DNA of 64,000 nt from Bacteroidetes bacterium MED-G20 (GCA_905182745.1 CAJJCR010000002.1:20308-84307), one strand, 5' to 3'. Positions 29,843 to 41,107 are shown, numbered from the stretch's first letter. The notes: generated by a model from the sequence alone, not told the origin. Numbers and translations: made by a program.

Positions 29843-30364
29843 CTAATTATTTTTTCTAGGACCAGGTTTGTCCATATTGTTTTCTTTTTGCAACTCAGTT
29901 ACAATCTTAGCTGCAGCCGGACATACTTCTGTATTCTTTAAAGTTAAATCTAAAATTTGGTACATATTTTTTCTGTTAGTATGAGGATAACCCTCACAAG
30001 CTAATGGCCTATACTCATAAATTGTACAACTATTGTCCTCTTTATCCAAAAAAGCACATGGTGAGGATTTCAACACATAATCACCGTCGGAATCTACTCT
30101 AAGATAAGTTTCAATAAATTTAACTGATTTAATTCTCTGTTTTTTTGCAATTCTTTTAATATCAACATCTCTAAAAACAGGGCTAGTAGTTTTACAACAG
30201 TTTCCACATTTTAAGCAATCTATTTCTTCAAAGACCTCTTGATGTTTCTGTTGAAATATAGTATCAATATGGTTTGCCTTTTTCTTTTTCAACTTAGTGA
30301 TAAAACTTTTATTTTTATCTATTGTTTGTTTAGGAAGGTCAAGTAATTTATCGTATTCCATCAT
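29843..30364 (-). CDS. YkgJ family cysteine cluster protein
   Basis: A 173-residue cytoplasmic protein with the CxxCGxCC-type cluster of the YkgJ/UPF0153 family, thought to bind zinc or an iron-sulfur cluster. Cysteines visible are C50, C53, C56 and C57 in CLKCGNCC, C103 in SSPCAFL, C113 in NSCTIYEYRP and C123 in LACEGYP. The IYEYRPLAC block is diagnostic. The biochemical function is not established for the family. It is convergent with the sigma cassette and has no obvious partner nearby. Confidence 0.88.
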   Translation of the reverse strand: MMEYDKLLDLPKQTIDKNKSFITKLKKKKANHIDTIFQQKHQEVFEEIDCLKCGNCCKTTSPVFRDVDIKRIAKKQRIKSVKFIETYLRVDSDGDYVLKSSPCAFLDKEDNSCTIYEYRPLACEGYPHTNRKNMYQILDLTLKNTEVCPAAAKIVTELQKENNMDKPGPRKNN

Positions 30365-30506
30365 GAAATTAATGAGTTATTATCTAATCTACAAAACATA
30401 ACGAATAAGGATTAATAATATTCACTTTTAAGTGGAAATTTTAATAAATAACAAAAAACAACACAACAATAAACTTGTAGAAAGAAAAAGATAATACTTT
30501 TAGAAT

Positions 30507-31406
30507 GTGAAAATTAAATATTGGATTAAAGCAGCTAGACTAAGAACACTCCCTTTAGCATTTTCTTGTATTCTATTGTCTTCTTCATTAGTGATAATAA
30601 ACCATATAGAACTGTCCTTTAAAGTGCTTTTTCTCACCCTCTCAACTACTCTATTACTTCAAATATTATCCAATTTTGCCAATGATTATGGTGATGCAAT
30701 AAAAGGAGCAGATAAGAATAGAACTGGAGAACAGAGAATGGTGCAATCTGGAAAAATCTCTAAATCCCAAATGAAGTTGGCAATTGTAATTTTAAGTTTT
30801 ATTACTTTAATAGTTGGACTTTATCTAATTCTCAGTGTATTTCAAAAAGACACATATCATATATTGACCTTTCTATTTCTTGGAATTGGCTCAATCATAG
30901 CTGCTATAAAATATACTGTAGGTAAATCTGCTTATGGTTATAAAGCCTATGGAGATTTATCAGTCTTTATGTTCTTTGGAATGGTAGGTGTAATTGGCAG
31001 TTATTATTTATTTACTAAAAACTTTCACTGGATAACTCTTCCTGGTGCATTATTTACTGGACTTATGAGTTGTGGAGTTCTTAATCTAAATAATATGAGA
31101 GATTACGAAAATGATAAAAAAAATAACAAAATAACTTTAGTAGTGAAAATAGGTATGAATAGATCTATAAAATATCATTTCTTATTACTAATTCTAGCAA
31201 TTATATCACTTATTACAATTCTTCTTTTCACCAATAACTATTACTACATAATTTCAATGTTTCCATTATTTTTTGTGGTACGACATTTAAAACTATTGAA
31301 CAAATATCAAGACATGAAATTACTGGACAGTCAGCTTAAGGTAATTGCAATTAGCTGCTTTGGATGTAGTTTTATAAGTCTTATAGTTGGACTTTTAATT
31401 AATTGA
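30507..31406 (+). CDS. menA: 1,4-dihydroxy-2-naphthoate polyprenyltransferase
   Basis: Inner-membrane UbiA-family enzyme that attaches the polyprenyl tail to dihydroxynaphthoate in menaquinone synthesis. The 299-residue protein starts with GTG at 30507. It has about eight or nine hydrophobic segments and the two aspartate-rich sites: NFANDYGDAIKGADKNR near residue 56 and NLNNMRDYENDKKNNK near residue 198, which bind the polyprenyl diphosphate and magnesium. The MVQSGKIS segment is typical of MenA. Its 3' end overlaps the convergent mltG gene by 8 bases. The other men genes are not in the window. Confidence 0.93.
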   Translation: MKIKYWIKAARLRTLPLAFSCILLSSSLVIINHIELSFKVLFLTLSTTLLLQILSNFANDYGDAIKGADKNRTGEQRMVQSGKISKSQMKLAIVILSFITLIVGLYLILSVFQKDTYHILTFLFLGIGSIIAAIKYTVGKSAYGYKAYGDLSVFMFFGMVGVIGSYYLFTKNFHWITLPGALFTGLMSCGVLNLNNMRDYENDKKNNKITLVVKIGMNRSIKYHFLLLILAIISLITILLFTNNYYYIISMFPLFFVVRHLKLLNKYQDMKLLDSQLKVIAISCFGCSFISLIVGLLIN

Positions 31407-32442
31407 TTTTCTCTTGAGATAACCAAGTAGTATACATCTTTTTATATTTTTCATGCTCTTTATTAGTTGATGAAAAATTATGATATCCAGAATAAGATGG
31501 TTTGGCACACATGAATATATAATCGTGTTTAGAATAGTTTAAAACTGCATCAATTACTCTAGGGTCTACAATACATATTGGCCCTGGTGGCAAGCCCTTA
31601 TATTTATAAGTATTGTAAGGAGAATCAACTTCCAAATGCTTGTAATACAATCTTCTTAAATTGGGCATTTTCAAAGCAAACTTAACAGTTGGATCCGCTT
31701 GGAGTTTCATATTGGTTTTAAGTCTATTTATATAAAGACCTGCAATCTTAGGATGTTCATCAAATTTTATCTGCTGTTCCATTTGAACAATAGATGCAAG
31801 AATGGTAATTTCAGATTGACTGTAGCCTAATTTATTGGCTTTATCCATTCTTTCTGTATTCCAAAAAATTTTGTATTTACTTGCAATAAATTCAATTAAC
31901 TTATTTTCAGAAATATTGGTGAATACTTCATAGGTATTAGGAATTACCATAGAAGAGAAAGTATAAGAATTAAACCCAAATTTCTCTTGAATATTTTCAT
32001 CTTGAAAAAGTTGCAATAGTTTAGCCGAATCTAATTCTAATTGTGAAGAAAGTCTGCCACACAAAATTTGTAAACTTCTAACTGAGGGAATGTATAGATC
32101 TATAACATGTTGATTCCTCATTAAAAACAACTGATTGACTAATTTGTTATTAGACCATTTTGTTTGAATTATATATTTCCCCTTTTTAAGTATCTTATTT
32201 TCGTAGTTTTTAAAATCTATGAGCTGGTTAATTGTTTTGGAACTTAATAAAAGATCTTTACCAACTAAAAAATCTCCAATTTCAGAGAAGGATAAATCTT
32301 CTTGAATTTTTAAAATAACTTTATTGGTATCGGATAGTATCTCTTTTTTTTCTCTGTTAATGAAAATATTAAAAAATGGAAAAATTAAATAAACCACAAA
32401 AACAAGAAATGAAATTGCCAGAATGTATATTAATTTCTTCAA
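31399..32442 (-). CDS. mltG: Endolytic murein transglycosylase MltG (YceG-like)
   Basis: Inner-membrane lytic transglycosylase that cuts nascent glycan strands and ends peptidoglycan polymerisation. The 347-residue protein has an N-terminal membrane anchor (about 6-26) and a LysM-like region. The catalytic domain carries ASIVQMEQQ near residue 215, whose second acidic position matches the catalytic glutamate, LQADPTVKFAL near residue 253, and YKGLPPGPICIVDP near residue 292. These blocks are strongly diagnostic. Its start overlaps the stop of the LysM-binding-protein gene by 4 bases, so the two are probably translationally coupled. Confidence 0.92.
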   Translation of the reverse strand: MKKLIYILAISFLVFVVYLIFPFFNIFINREKKEILSDTNKVILKIQEDLSFSEIGDFLVGKDLLLSSKTINQLIDFKNYENKILKKGKYIIQTKWSNNKLVNQLFLMRNQHVIDLYIPSVRSLQILCGRLSSQLELDSAKLLQLFQDENIQEKFGFNSYTFSSMVIPNTYEVFTNISENKLIEFIASKYKIFWNTERMDKANKLGYSQSEITILASIVQMEQQIKFDEHPKIAGLYINRLKTNMKLQADPTVKFALKMPNLRRLYYKHLEVDSPYNTYKYKGLPPGPICIVDPRVIDAVLNYSKHDYIFMCAKPSYSGYHNFSSTNKEHEKYKKMYTTWLSQEKIN

Positions 32443-34286
32443 TCTTGGGGAATTTGAATTAAGTTATAATCTTTTATCCTGTAAAAATTAACTAGCTTAT
32501 TTTCAGAACCGCTCCCCAAATCAATTCTATTGTAAAACACATCATTGAGCAATCCTTGATAATAACTCTCAGAATTTGATTTATCAGGATAAATTTTCAT
32601 AAAAACAGATTTTACAATATCGTATCCCAAGTAAGAATAGTTGGTAGGTTCTGCATATAAAAAATCTCTGTATTTTTCTTTAAATTCTGCTATTCTAATA
32701 GAATTAAGATCGGGTATCCCTTTGGAAACAAAATGTAAATTAAACTTGTTTTTGTAAACAACATCTATAGTTTTAATCCTATATAAATCTTCAAAACCAA
32801 AAATTTCAAAATCAGATTTATAATGATTTTGAGAATTAGAAAATTCTATTATTTGATTAAATGCATAGGTTAAAAATGGAACTTGATTGGAAGTTATTAC
32901 GATTAGATTGCTTTTTTTCTTAGACAACTTATCCAATAAATGAGCCCAATCATCTCCTCTTTTAATCAAGATTGGTAAAATTGAGTCTACTTCATTTAAA
33001 GAATCCTTTATTAAATAACTAGAATCGTTATAAACATCTGAAAAAATACTGCTATAAACCTTACTCTTATTATCTTCTATATCACTTAATAATAATATGT
33101 TGTATTCGTGTTTAGCATTCTTAATATATTTTGCCATCTCTTTAGATTGAGTAGATCTTGAAGGTTGTATTTTAAATAAATCTGGATAATTAAAAAGTGC
33201 TTGACTAGGAATATTATAAGGGGATATCATAGGGATATGGGAATTCTTGGAAAATATTCTCATCAGTTTAATATTTTTAGAAAACAAAGGCCCTATTATT
33301 AAATTAGAGGATTTAAATAATGTGTCTTGCAATATTTTTTTGATAGTGTTGGTGTCGTATTTAGTGTCGAATACGTTTAATTCAAGATTGTATCCTGAAT
33401 TTTCCAGATCAAGAAGGGCAATTTTAACTCCATTATAAATTTGAAAGGAATTTTCAGATATTTTATCAATGTTGCAGTTCGTATTTTCTGGGCAGTTTAC
33501 AATAATTGAATCAGATTTATTAATACAAAATGGCAATACTAAAGACACTCTTAAAGTTTTTTGGTCATAAATACTGGCAGGAAAAAAAACTAGAGAGTCA
33601 TTTTTATTTTCTGTAGAATCCTCTATACAATCTTTAATTCTTAAAATAATTTTCAGTTCTTGGTCTTTTTTAAGTCCAAATTCGTTTAAAATAGAATTGT
33701 ATTTTATTATCTGATTTAAACCAATGGTATATTTTTTTGAAATCGAGTATAAGGTTTCTTTCTTTTTTACTTTATGAATTATTAAAGTATCACACTTTTT
33801 AAGCATTGGATGATCTACATGTTTAAATAGTGGTTGGACCATATTACTTGTGTCGGATTGAATATTTGGAATTAACAACAATTGAGATTCTGACAATTCA
33901 TTGGATGACAATTTATTATAGGCTTTAATAGTTGGTAATTTTACCCCATATATTTTAGCAATTGACCAAAGAGTTTCTCCTGGCAGTACCTTGTGAATCT
34001 TTATAGAAGAATCAATTTCATTATCTAATGTTTCATTAATAAATGTTTTAATTGGAATTTTTAAGGTATCTCCTTTTGACAAACCATTCGATGCACTAGG
34101 GTTATAGTTGAAAAATTCATTTAAATCAATTTGATATTTTTTAGCAATTCCATAGCTTGTTTCCCCTTTAGAAACTGTATGATAAGTAAATTTTACATTT
34201 GGCTTGTCTTGAGCAATTAGGTTAGTTACAAAAATTACCGCTATGAAAAATGATAAGAATCTATATGTTAAATTTTTTATTCCCAT
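32439..34286 (-). CDS. LysM-repeat protein fused to a periplasmic ligand-binding domain
   Basis: A 615-residue exported protein with a signal peptide (about 8-25, ending NLIAQ). Three LysM peptidoglycan-binding repeats lie at about 34-78 ([16 protein letters not shown]), 96-139 ([17 protein letters not shown]) and 168-213 ([16 protein letters not shown]). A type I periplasmic-binding fold, as in branched-chain amino acid receptors (Leu/Ile/Val-binding family), covers about 245-600 ([40 protein letters not shown]). The gene begins inside the end of guaA (10-base overlap) and is coupled to mltG, suggesting a role in cell-wall turnover or sensing. The ligand is unknown. No break seen. Confidence 0.85.
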   Translation of the reverse strand: MGIKNLTYRFLSFFIAVIFVTNLIAQDKPNVKFTYHTVSKGETSYGIAKKYQIDLNEFFNYNPSASNGLSKGDTLKIPIKTFINETLDNEIDSSIKIHKVLPGETLWSIAKIYGVKLPTIKAYNKLSSNELSESQLLLIPNIQSDTSNMVQPLFKHVDHPMLKKCDTLIIHKVKKKETLYSISKKYTIGLNQIIKYNSILNEFGLKKDQELKIILRIKDCIEDSTENKNDSLVFFPASIYDQKTLRVSLVLPFCINKSDSIIVNCPENTNCNIDKISENSFQIYNGVKIALLDLENSGYNLELNVFDTKYDTNTIKKILQDTLFKSSNLIIGPLFSKNIKLMRIFSKNSHIPMISPYNIPSQALFNYPDLFKIQPSRSTQSKEMAKYIKNAKHEYNILLLSDIEDNKSKVYSSIFSDVYNDSSYLIKDSLNEVDSILPILIKRGDDWAHLLDKLSKKKSNLIVITSNQVPFLTYAFNQIIEFSNSQNHYKSDFEIFGFEDLYRIKTIDVVYKNKFNLHFVSKGIPDLNSIRIAEFKEKYRDFLYAEPTNYSYLGYDIVKSVFMKIYPDKSNSESYYQGLLNDVFYNRIDLGSGSENKLVNFYRIKDYNLIQIPQD

Positions 34287-35801
34287 TCAATGGTAGCAGG
34301 TGGTTTGGAACTTATATCGTAAGTTACTCTATTTATTCCTTTTACATTGTTAATTATTCTGTTGGAAATTTTGGCTAAAAACTCATGTGGTAAATGACAC
34401 CAATCTGCAGTCATTCCATCGGTAGAAGAAACAGCTCTGAGAGCTACAGCATTCTCATAAGTTCTTTCATCTCCCATCACTCCAACAGATTGAACAGGAA
34501 GAAAAATTGCTCCTGCTTGCCATACACCGTCGTAAAGTTTAAATTCTTTTAAACCATCAATAAATATATGATCAACTTCTTGAAGAATTTTTATTTTACT
34601 TTCTGTTATCTCTCCTAGAATTCTTATCCCTAATCCAGGACCTGGAAAAGGATGTCTATTTAAAATTTGTTTTGGTAAATCAAGAGAAGCTCCTACTCTT
34701 CTAACCTCGTCTTTAAATAAGGATTTTAAAGGCTCAATTATTTTTAATTTCATATAATCTGGCAACCCTCCAACATTATGATGAGATTTTATGACCTGAT
34801 GGTCCATTAACAGAAACTGATTCTATGATATCTGGATAAATTGTTCCTTGAGCCAACCAATCTACATCTTTAATACTATTGGCTTCTCTATCAAAAACAT
34901 CGATAAATGTTTTGCCAATTGCTTTTCTTTTTAGTTCAGGATCTGAAATACCAGATAAAGATTTGTAAAACTCTTCTTTTGCATCCACTCCTTTGATATT
35001 TAATCCTAAAGATTCGTACTGTTTTAAAACATCTTCAAATTCATTTTTTCTTAGCAAACCATTATCTACAAAAATACAGTGTAAATTATCTCCTATTGCC
35101 TTATGTAAAAGCAAAGCAGCAACACTAGAATCTACTCCTCCAGATAAACCTAGTACAACTTTTTGATGACCAACTTGATTTTTAATATTTGAAATGGAAG
35201 AATCCACAAATGAATCTGGTGTCCAATCTGTAGAACAATGAGAAATATTAACAACGAAGTTATTTATGATTTGTAAACCGTCTGTACTATGAAATACTTC
35301 AGGATGAAATTGAAGACCATAAATATTACTTTCATTTATATGAAAAGCTGCATTTTCAATATCAGAAGTAGATGCAATTTTATTAAAATTAGAAGGCAAA
35401 TTTTTAATTGTGTCCCCGTGAGACATCCAAACTTGAGAATTAGATTTTACATTATCAAACAATGGGTTTTTAATATCAAAAAAAGAAAGATTGGCTCTTC
35501 CGTATTCTCTTTTATTGGAACTTTCCACAACTCCTCCAAAATGTTTAACTAGATATTGCGCACCGTAACAAATACCTAATATGGGCATTGTTTCATTGAA
35601 AGATTCCAATTCAGGGTAAGGAGCATCGTTTTGATTCACTGAACATGGACTTCCAGAAAGAATAACAGCGCTAAAATTAAAATCATCTGGAATCTTATTA
35701 TACGGATGGATTTCACAATATACATTAAGTTCTCTAACTCTTCTAGCAATCAATTGTGTATATTGAGAACCAAAATCAAGTATCAGCAAGTTTTTACTCA
35801 T
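34277..35801 (-). CDS. guaA: GMP synthase (glutamine-hydrolysing), one frame break
   Basis: Converts XMP to GMP with glutamine and ATP. The glutaminase domain (1-190) has [16 protein letters not shown], the Cys nucleophile in GICYGAQ and His/Glu in [10 protein letters not shown]. The ATP-pyrophosphatase domain has [11 protein letters not shown]. The first frame runs to about 34797 ([11 protein letters not shown]) and the second continues with [18 protein letters not shown] to the end [17 protein letters not shown]. The break lies in TCAGGTC near 34795. The ATG at 35801 ([13 protein letters not shown]) is preferred over 35807. The total of about 508 residues is normal, and the enzyme is essential, so a sequence error is likeliest. 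Confidence 0.93.
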
Positions 35802-35863
35802 ACACAAATTTAATCATCCCTTTGAAATCTTACTGAATACTTTGAAAATTTGTTGAACTATTT

Positions 35864-36819
35864 TTGTTAATTACTTTGAATTCAGAAAAACAAAAACCTT
35901 TATTAATTGTTCTAGCAGGACCTACAGCTGTGGGCAAAACCAAGTTGTCAATTGAATTGGCAAAAAATAAAAATAGTTCTATTTTCTCTTGTGATAGTCG
36001 TCAGTTTTATAGAGAAATGTCGATTGGAACAGCAAAGCCTTCTTTAGATGAATTAAATGAAGTTCCTCACTATTTTATAAATAACAAGAGCATTGAAGAC
36101 GCATATTCTGCTGGTGATTACGAAAAAGAAATTATTAGCCATTTAGAAGATTACTTCTCAAAACAAAAAATTGCATTTTTAGTAGGTGGTTCGGGTATGT
36201 ATATTGATGCTGTTTGTAGAGGTTTAGATAATTTACCTAAAGATTTAGCTGTTAGAAATCGTTTGAATTTAGAACTAAAAGAAAATGGAATTGAGTATTT
36301 ACAAGAAAATTTAAAAATCTTAGATCCAAAGCATTACAGCATTATGGATTTGAGTAATTCTCAACGTTTGATAAGAGCACTAGAGGTTTGTAGAATCACT
36401 TCTAAACCCTACTCTAGTTTATTAACCTCCACGAAAAAGATACGGTCTTTTAATATGGTAAAGTTCTTATTACACATTGACAAAAATCAACTTGAAATAA
36501 ATATTGAAAACAGAGTTGACCATATGGTTAATAATGGATTATTTCAGGAGGTGGAAAACTTGAGAGATAAGAGAAAAATTAAATGCATCTAAACACAGTT
36601 GGGTACAAAGAAATATTTAACTTTTTTAATGGTGATTCTACCAAAGAAGATGCAATAAATCTAATAAAGAGGAACACCAAAAAATACGCCAAAAGGCAAA
36701 TGACTTGGTTTAAAAAAGATTTAAGCTACCAATGGGTAGAAAACTTAGATAGTTCAAAATCCTTTAATAAAATTAACAGGCATTATCTCCAAACTAAAAC
36801 CAAATTAAATATTTCATAA
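35864..36819 (+). CDS. miaA: tRNA dimethylallyltransferase MiaA, frame breaks near 36.58 kb
   Basis: Adds the dimethylallyl group to A37 of tRNAs reading codons with first-base U. The N-terminal P-loop is GPTAVGKT (19-26), followed by FSCDSRQFYREMSIGTAKPS near residue 40 and VGGSGMYIDAV near residue 107. The frame ends near 36590, and another resumes LNTVGYKEIFNFFNG, RNTKKYAKRQMTWFKKD, the usual MiaA ending. Removing one A from the A run at about 36573-36577 and one T near 36587 restores KLNALNTVGYKE, so two single-base insertions explain the break. There is no ATG start; TTG at 35864 or TTG at 35876 is used. Divergent from guaA. Confidence 0.92.
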
Positions 36820-36866
36820 GTCTTAATGAATATCTATCCGTATATTTAAAACAATAAATCAAAAAA

Positions 36867-39800
36867 ATGAGTCTTTGGTCAGAATTTAATGCTTCAAGTG
36901 AAGATCAGTGGATTAAGAAAGTTTTAGACGATTCATCCAATAAAACTGCCCAAGATTTTCATTGGATAACTGAGTATGGCAATATAAATACTTTCAGCAA
37001 ATCTATATCCGTACTTAAAAATGACAAAAAAGATAAACTTTCAGAAATAAGTTGGAATTTCGAGAAAGAAAAAAACATAAATTCTCAAATATTAAACCGA
37101 TTAAAAGATGGAATAAATAGCATTCATATTGATGGCATTAATTATGCTGATTCTATTTTTAAAAATGTAATGAATGACATAATTAATAACCATATTATGT
37201 TAAGTCACAACGCTACAAAACAAGATATATCTTCTTGGACAGATTGGATAAATTCAAATCCCAATTTGAAAGGGTCCATTAGAATGTGTTTATTGACAAA
37301 AATAATAAATGGATTTAATGGCGGTAATAATTCTATAGATTTCACAGATTATCAACATCATTTCCAAAGTAATTTAAATACAAATTTCAAATGTATTTAT
37401 CTAGAAATACCAAGCAAACTTCTTTCTTTTAACAATCATTCATCAGAAATTGCATTAACAGGTGCGAATTTAAATGAAATTATAGAAATTCATAAAAAAA
37501 ACAATATTGAAATCCCCAAAAAAATCATTGTTAAATCGCTTTTGGACAATAGCTTTTTAGAAAACATTTCAAAACTAAAAGCTATCAAATCCGTAATAAA
37601 CCAAGTTCTAAAAATTCATAGTATAAAAGCCAATGTTATTATTGAAACTTCAGTGAATCCTCAAATATTAAAAGACCAAAGTGAGGACTTTAGAATTTTA
37701 TCCATTACTACAAGTGCCATGAGTAGTTTTATTGGAGGATCTAATTCTTTTGTTCTTTCAGATTCACTATTGTCGTCTAATGAGGATTATTGGAAGAAAA
37801 TAGCTACCAATATTCCATTGATATTAAATGAAGAAAGTCAAATTAATATTCTTAATGACGTTACTAAAGGTGCTCATGTAATCGAACAAATATCCTTTAA
37901 AATGGCCGACAAAGCCTGGAGAATATTAAAACAAATTGAAGAAAATGGTGGATTACTAAAAAATTTAAAAAATAGTAATTTGAAACAATTTATTACAAAA
38001 TTGAAAATGGGGAGAGTATCTTATAAAAATATTGAGTTAGACATTTCCAATTTAAATGAAACATCATTTGGACATGAAAATTTTATAGCTGGAGTTGCTC
38101 CATTTCTTAAAGGGCCCTACTCGTCCATGTATTTAACTAGACCTTGGACAATAAGACAGTATGCGGGATTTTCAACTGCAGAAAAATCAAATGTATTTTA
38201 CAGAAAAAATTTAAAAGCTGGTCAAAAAGGACTTTCTGTAGCATTTGATTTAGCTACCCATAGAGGATATGATTCAGATCACGAGAGAGTTTCTGCAGAT
38301 GTTGGAAAAGCAGGTGTTGCAATTGATTCTGTAGAGGATATGAAGATATTATTTGATCAAATACCTTTAGATAAAATGTCCGTTTCCATGACTATGAACG
38401 GGGCTGTACTTCCCATAATGGCATTTTATATAGTAGCTGCCATTGAACAAAATATTGAATTAGAGAAACTTACTGGCACCATTCAAAATGATATTCTAAA
38501 AGAGTTCATGGTTAGAAATACTTACATCTACCCTCCTAAAGAAAGTATGAGAATTGTTGGTGATATATTCAAATTTACTTCAAAAAATATGCCAAAATTT
38601 AATCCTATAAGTATTTCTGGTTACCATATGCATGAAGCAGGTGCAAATGCAGAAATAGAATTGGCCTACACTTTAGCAAACGGATTAGAATATGTAAAAA
38701 AAGGAATTGAAGTTGGTTTAGATATTGATGAATTTGCCCCTAGACTTTCTTTTTTCTGGGGAATTGGAATGAATCAATTTACAGAAATTGCTAAGATGAG
38801 AGCTGCTAGAATGTTGTGGGCAAAGATTATTAAGAAATTTAATCCGAAAAATCCTAAATCAATGGCTCTAAGAACCCATTGTCAAACTTCAGGATGGAGT
38901 TTATCTGAAAATGATCCTTACAATAATATTGCTAGAACCTATATTGAGGCAATGGCTGCTGTATTAGGTGGAACACAATCCTTACATACTAACTCTTTAG
39001 ATGAAGCCATAGCACTTCCTAGTGAAAATGCAGCAAGAATCGCAAGAAACACACAAATTTTTATTCAAAATGAAAATAAAATATGTAATACTATTGATCC
39101 ATTTGGAGGTTCTCACCATATAGAAAAACTAACCAATGATATAGCAAATAAAGCATGGGACTTAATTCAGGAGGTGGAAAATCAAGGTGGAATGACCAAA
39201 GCTATTGAAATGGGACTACCTAAAATGAGAATTGAAGAAGCAGCTGCAAAAAGACAGGCAAATATTGATAGTGGTAAAGAGATAATAGTTGGGTTGAATG
39301 CCTATAAATCTCTGGATGATCAGCAGGTGGATATTTTAGAAATTGACAACAAAAAAGTAAAGGAAAATCAAATCAATAGTATTTCTAAAATTAAATCGGA
39401 ACGAAATCAAGAAAAAGTAAATAGGATTTTAGAGGAACTAACATTAGCTGCAAAAAACAACACAGGTAATTTACTAGAAATTACAATAAGAGCTGCAAAA
39501 GAAAGAGCAACTTTAGGGGAAATATCTTCTGCCTTAGAAAAAGAATTTGGAAGATACAAAGCTACAGTAAGAAGTATTTCCGGAGTATATTCTAAAGAAA
39601 TTATGGAAGATGAAAAATATAAAAAAGCTTTAGAACTCGCTAAAGAGTTCGAATCTGTTGTTGGAAGACGACCAAGAATAATGGTGGCTAAAATGGGACA
39701 AGATGGTCACGATAGAGGAGCAAAAATTGTTGCTACATCTTTTGCAGATATTGGTTTTGATGTAGATATTGGATCTCTATTTCAAACACCAAATGAGGTA

Positions 39801-40070
39801 GCAAAAAGTGCCATTGAAAATGATGTTCATATTATTGGTGTTTCTTCTCTAGCAGCTGGGCATCTTTCCTTAATTCCTGAACTACTAGAAGAACTTAAAA
39901 AAATTAACAGAGATGATATAATGATTATAGTTGGTGGAGTTGTTCCAAAAAAAGATTACCAATTACTTTTTGACATGGGAGTTGCTGCAGTATTTGGTCC
40001 AGGAACAGTCATTTCTGAAGCTGCTCAAGATATTATTAAAATTATGTTAAAAGGGTTCTTGAAAAAATGA
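36867..40070 (+). CDS. Methylmalonyl-CoA mutase, small and large subunits fused in one chain
   Basis: Adenosylcobalamin enzyme interconverting methylmalonyl-CoA and succinyl-CoA. One uninterrupted 1067-residue frame. Residues 1-380 resemble the non-catalytic small subunit MutA ([34 protein letters not shown]). Residues about 395-1067 are the catalytic large subunit, with [20 protein letters not shown] near residue 410, [27 protein letters not shown] and [12 protein letters not shown]. The B12 domain has the base-off motif D946-x-H948-x-x-G951 in GQDGHDRG, then GVSSLAAGH. MutA and MutB are usually two genes; here the small-subunit tail and about 45 N-terminal residues of the large subunit appear absent at the junction. 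The TMNGAV motif favours methylmalonyl- over isobutyryl-CoA. Confidence 0.92.
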   Translation: MSLWSEFNASSEDQWIKKVLDDSSNKTAQDFHWITEYGNINTFSKSISVLKNDKKDKLSEISWNFEKEKNINSQILNRLKDGINSIHIDGINYADSIFKNVMNDIINNHIMLSHNATKQDISSWTDWINSNPNLKGSIRMCLLTKIINGFNGGNNSIDFTDYQHHFQSNLNTNFKCIYLEIPSKLLSFNNHSSEIALTGANLNEIIEIHKKNNIEIPKKIIVKSLLDNSFLENISKLKAIKSVINQVLKIHSIKANVIIETSVNPQILKDQSEDFRILSITTSAMSSFIGGSNSFVLSDSLLSSNEDYWKKIATNIPLILNEESQINILNDVTKGAHVIEQISFKMADKAWRILKQIEENGGLLKNLKNSNLKQFITKLKMGRVSYKNIELDISNLNETSFGHENFIAGVAPFLKGPYSSMYLTRPWTIRQYAGFSTAEKSNVFYRKNLKAGQKGLSVAFDLATHRGYDSDHERVSADVGKAGVAIDSVEDMKILFDQIPLDKMSVSMTMNGAVLPIMAFYIVAAIEQNIELEKLTGTIQNDILKEFMVRNTYIYPPKESMRIVGDIFKFTSKNMPKFNPISISGYHMHEAGANAEIELAYTLANGLEYVKKGIEVGLDIDEFAPRLSFFWGIGMNQFTEIAKMRAARMLWAKIIKKFNPKNPKSMALRTHCQTSGWSLSENDPYNNIARTYIEAMAAVLGGTQSLHTNSLDEAIALPSENAARIARNTQIFIQNENKICNTIDPFGGSHHIEKLTNDIANKAWDLIQEVENQGGMTKAIEMGLPKMRIEEAAAKRQANIDSGKEIIVGLNAYKSLDDQQVDILEIDNKKVKENQINSISKIKSERNQEKVNRILEELTLAAKNNTGNLLEITIRAAKERATLGEISSALEKEFGRYKATVRSISGVYSKEIMEDEKYKKALELAKEFESVVGRRPRIMVAKMGQDGHDRGAKIVATSFADIGFDVDIGSLFQTPNEVAKSAIENDVHIIGVSSLAAGHLSLIPELLEELKKINRDDIMIIVGGVVPKKDYQLLFDMGVAAVFGPGTVISEAAQDIIKIMLKGFLKK

Positions 40071-40507
40071 GTGGTAAAAAAACAAAAAAAATAATTCTGA
40101 AACAATTGGAGTATCCTAGCAAAGTACTGGTTGCATGGAGAGAAGCTATAGGAGGTAATGTTGAATTTAGAGATTTTTTAATTCGAAGTCCATATAAGGA
40201 GTTGGGTATATTTTGTTTTGCTATTTTAAATGATAAAAAATCTAGAAAATGGTTGCTAGATAATAACTATGGTCACCTACTTGCTACTATTGAAGGAATT
40301 GAAGGAAAAGATTCAGCGTTGGTATTTCTTAAAAAAAATGGATTTGATTTATTATTCCACTTTGCTAGAAGTGCAGACTCCTGGAAGGATTCTCAAGTAT
40401 GGTTGCAAAAAAAAGACAAGCTATTATATGCTATTTCTTTAAAAATAGAATATGTGAAGGATGAAATCGAGTTAAGAAATCAAGACCCACACAAATTAAA
40501 CCCATAA
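40067..40507 (+). CDS. Conserved-looking protein of unknown function, coupled to the mutase gene
   Basis: A 146-residue soluble protein that overlaps the mutase stop by 4 bases (ATGA), the classic arrangement of translational coupling. No signal peptide or membrane segment. Notable segments are [20 protein letters not shown] near residue 19, [20 protein letters not shown] near residue 54 and a helical C-terminus. I do not recognise the family. The MeaB GTPase that protects mutases has a P-loop, which is absent here, so this is not MeaB; it is not methylmalonyl-CoA epimerase either. Its position suggests a role with the mutase, but that is an inference. Confidence 0.65.
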   Translation: MSGKKTKKIILKQLEYPSKVLVAWREAIGGNVEFRDFLIRSPYKELGIFCFAILNDKKSRKWLLDNNYGHLLATIEGIEGKDSALVFLKKNGFDLLFHFARSADSWKDSQVWLQKKDKLLYAISLKIEYVKDEIELRNQDPHKLNP

Positions 40508-41044
40508 CTAGCGAATAAGTTGGATAGCTTCTGCAGCATCAATTATGTCTTCTGCAACAGAGTCTTTTTCTGCTTGTTCTATTTCATCTTCTATTTCTTC
40601 AATAGTTTTTGCTGGTTGATGCGAATTTTCATTGTGAGTGGAATCTGAGGAATGAACTTCAGATGAGTGTGATTCTTCATCGTGACTTTCTTCACTGCCC
40701 ATTGTCAAATAAAAACCAAAACCACCACCACCTAATGCCAATATTAGACCAACTATTATAAATAGTTTCTTTTTACTCTTTTTAGGTGTTGAAGCTTCAG
40801 AACTAGGTTCTAAAACAGTTTCTGTTTCTTCAATATTTACAGAGGACCTAACAGGCTTTTTAACAGGGGGAGCAAGATCTTTAACTTTTAGTTTTTTAGG
40901 TCCTCCTTTAGCATAAATCTCTTCCAATCTAGCCATAACAGCATCTTCATCTCCTCTGAAAGTTCTGGTTATTCTTTTGGCTAAGTAATAGCGCTCTGGA
41001 TCGTTTTTTAAGAAAAAATTTTGAACTTTTACTAAATATGACAT
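40508..41044 (-). CDS. Single-pass membrane protein with Ser/His/Glu-rich tail
   Basis: A 178-residue protein of unknown family. The cytoplasmic N-terminus (1-90) includes YYLAKRITRTFRGDEDAVMA and basic linkers, followed by one membrane segment (about 94-115, glycine-rich LILALGGGGFGFYL). The outer part has a low-complexity stretch with many S, H, E and D (about 117-145, including SHSSEVHSSDSTHNENSH), then an acidic helix ending AAEAIQLIR. The histidine-rich stretch could bind metal ions. No enzyme motif is visible. It is convergent with the previous gene, with adjoining stop codons. Confidence 0.65.
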   Translation of the reverse strand: MSYLVKVQNFFLKNDPERYYLAKRITRTFRGDEDAVMARLEEIYAKGGPKKLKVKDLAPPVKKPVRSSVNIEETETVLEPSSEASTPKKSKKKLFIIVGLILALGGGGFGFYLTMGSEESHDEESHSSEVHSSDSTHNENSHQPAKTIEEIEDEIEQAEKDSVAEDIIDAAEAIQLIR

Positions 41045-41107
41045 AATTGATCTTTTTTTTAAATATATAAAAACTAATATAAAATTAGTTGTTACTGGTT
41101 GATTATT

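Noticed and set aside
34277..35801. Split GMP synthase with separate glutaminase and synthetase subunits, as in archaea
   Set aside because: The break lies inside the ATP-pyrophosphatase/dimerisation part, not between the two domains, and the sequence resumes without loss.
40067..40507. MeaB or methylmalonyl-CoA epimerase
   Set aside because: It has no P-loop GTPase motif and none of the metal-ligand pattern of the epimerase.
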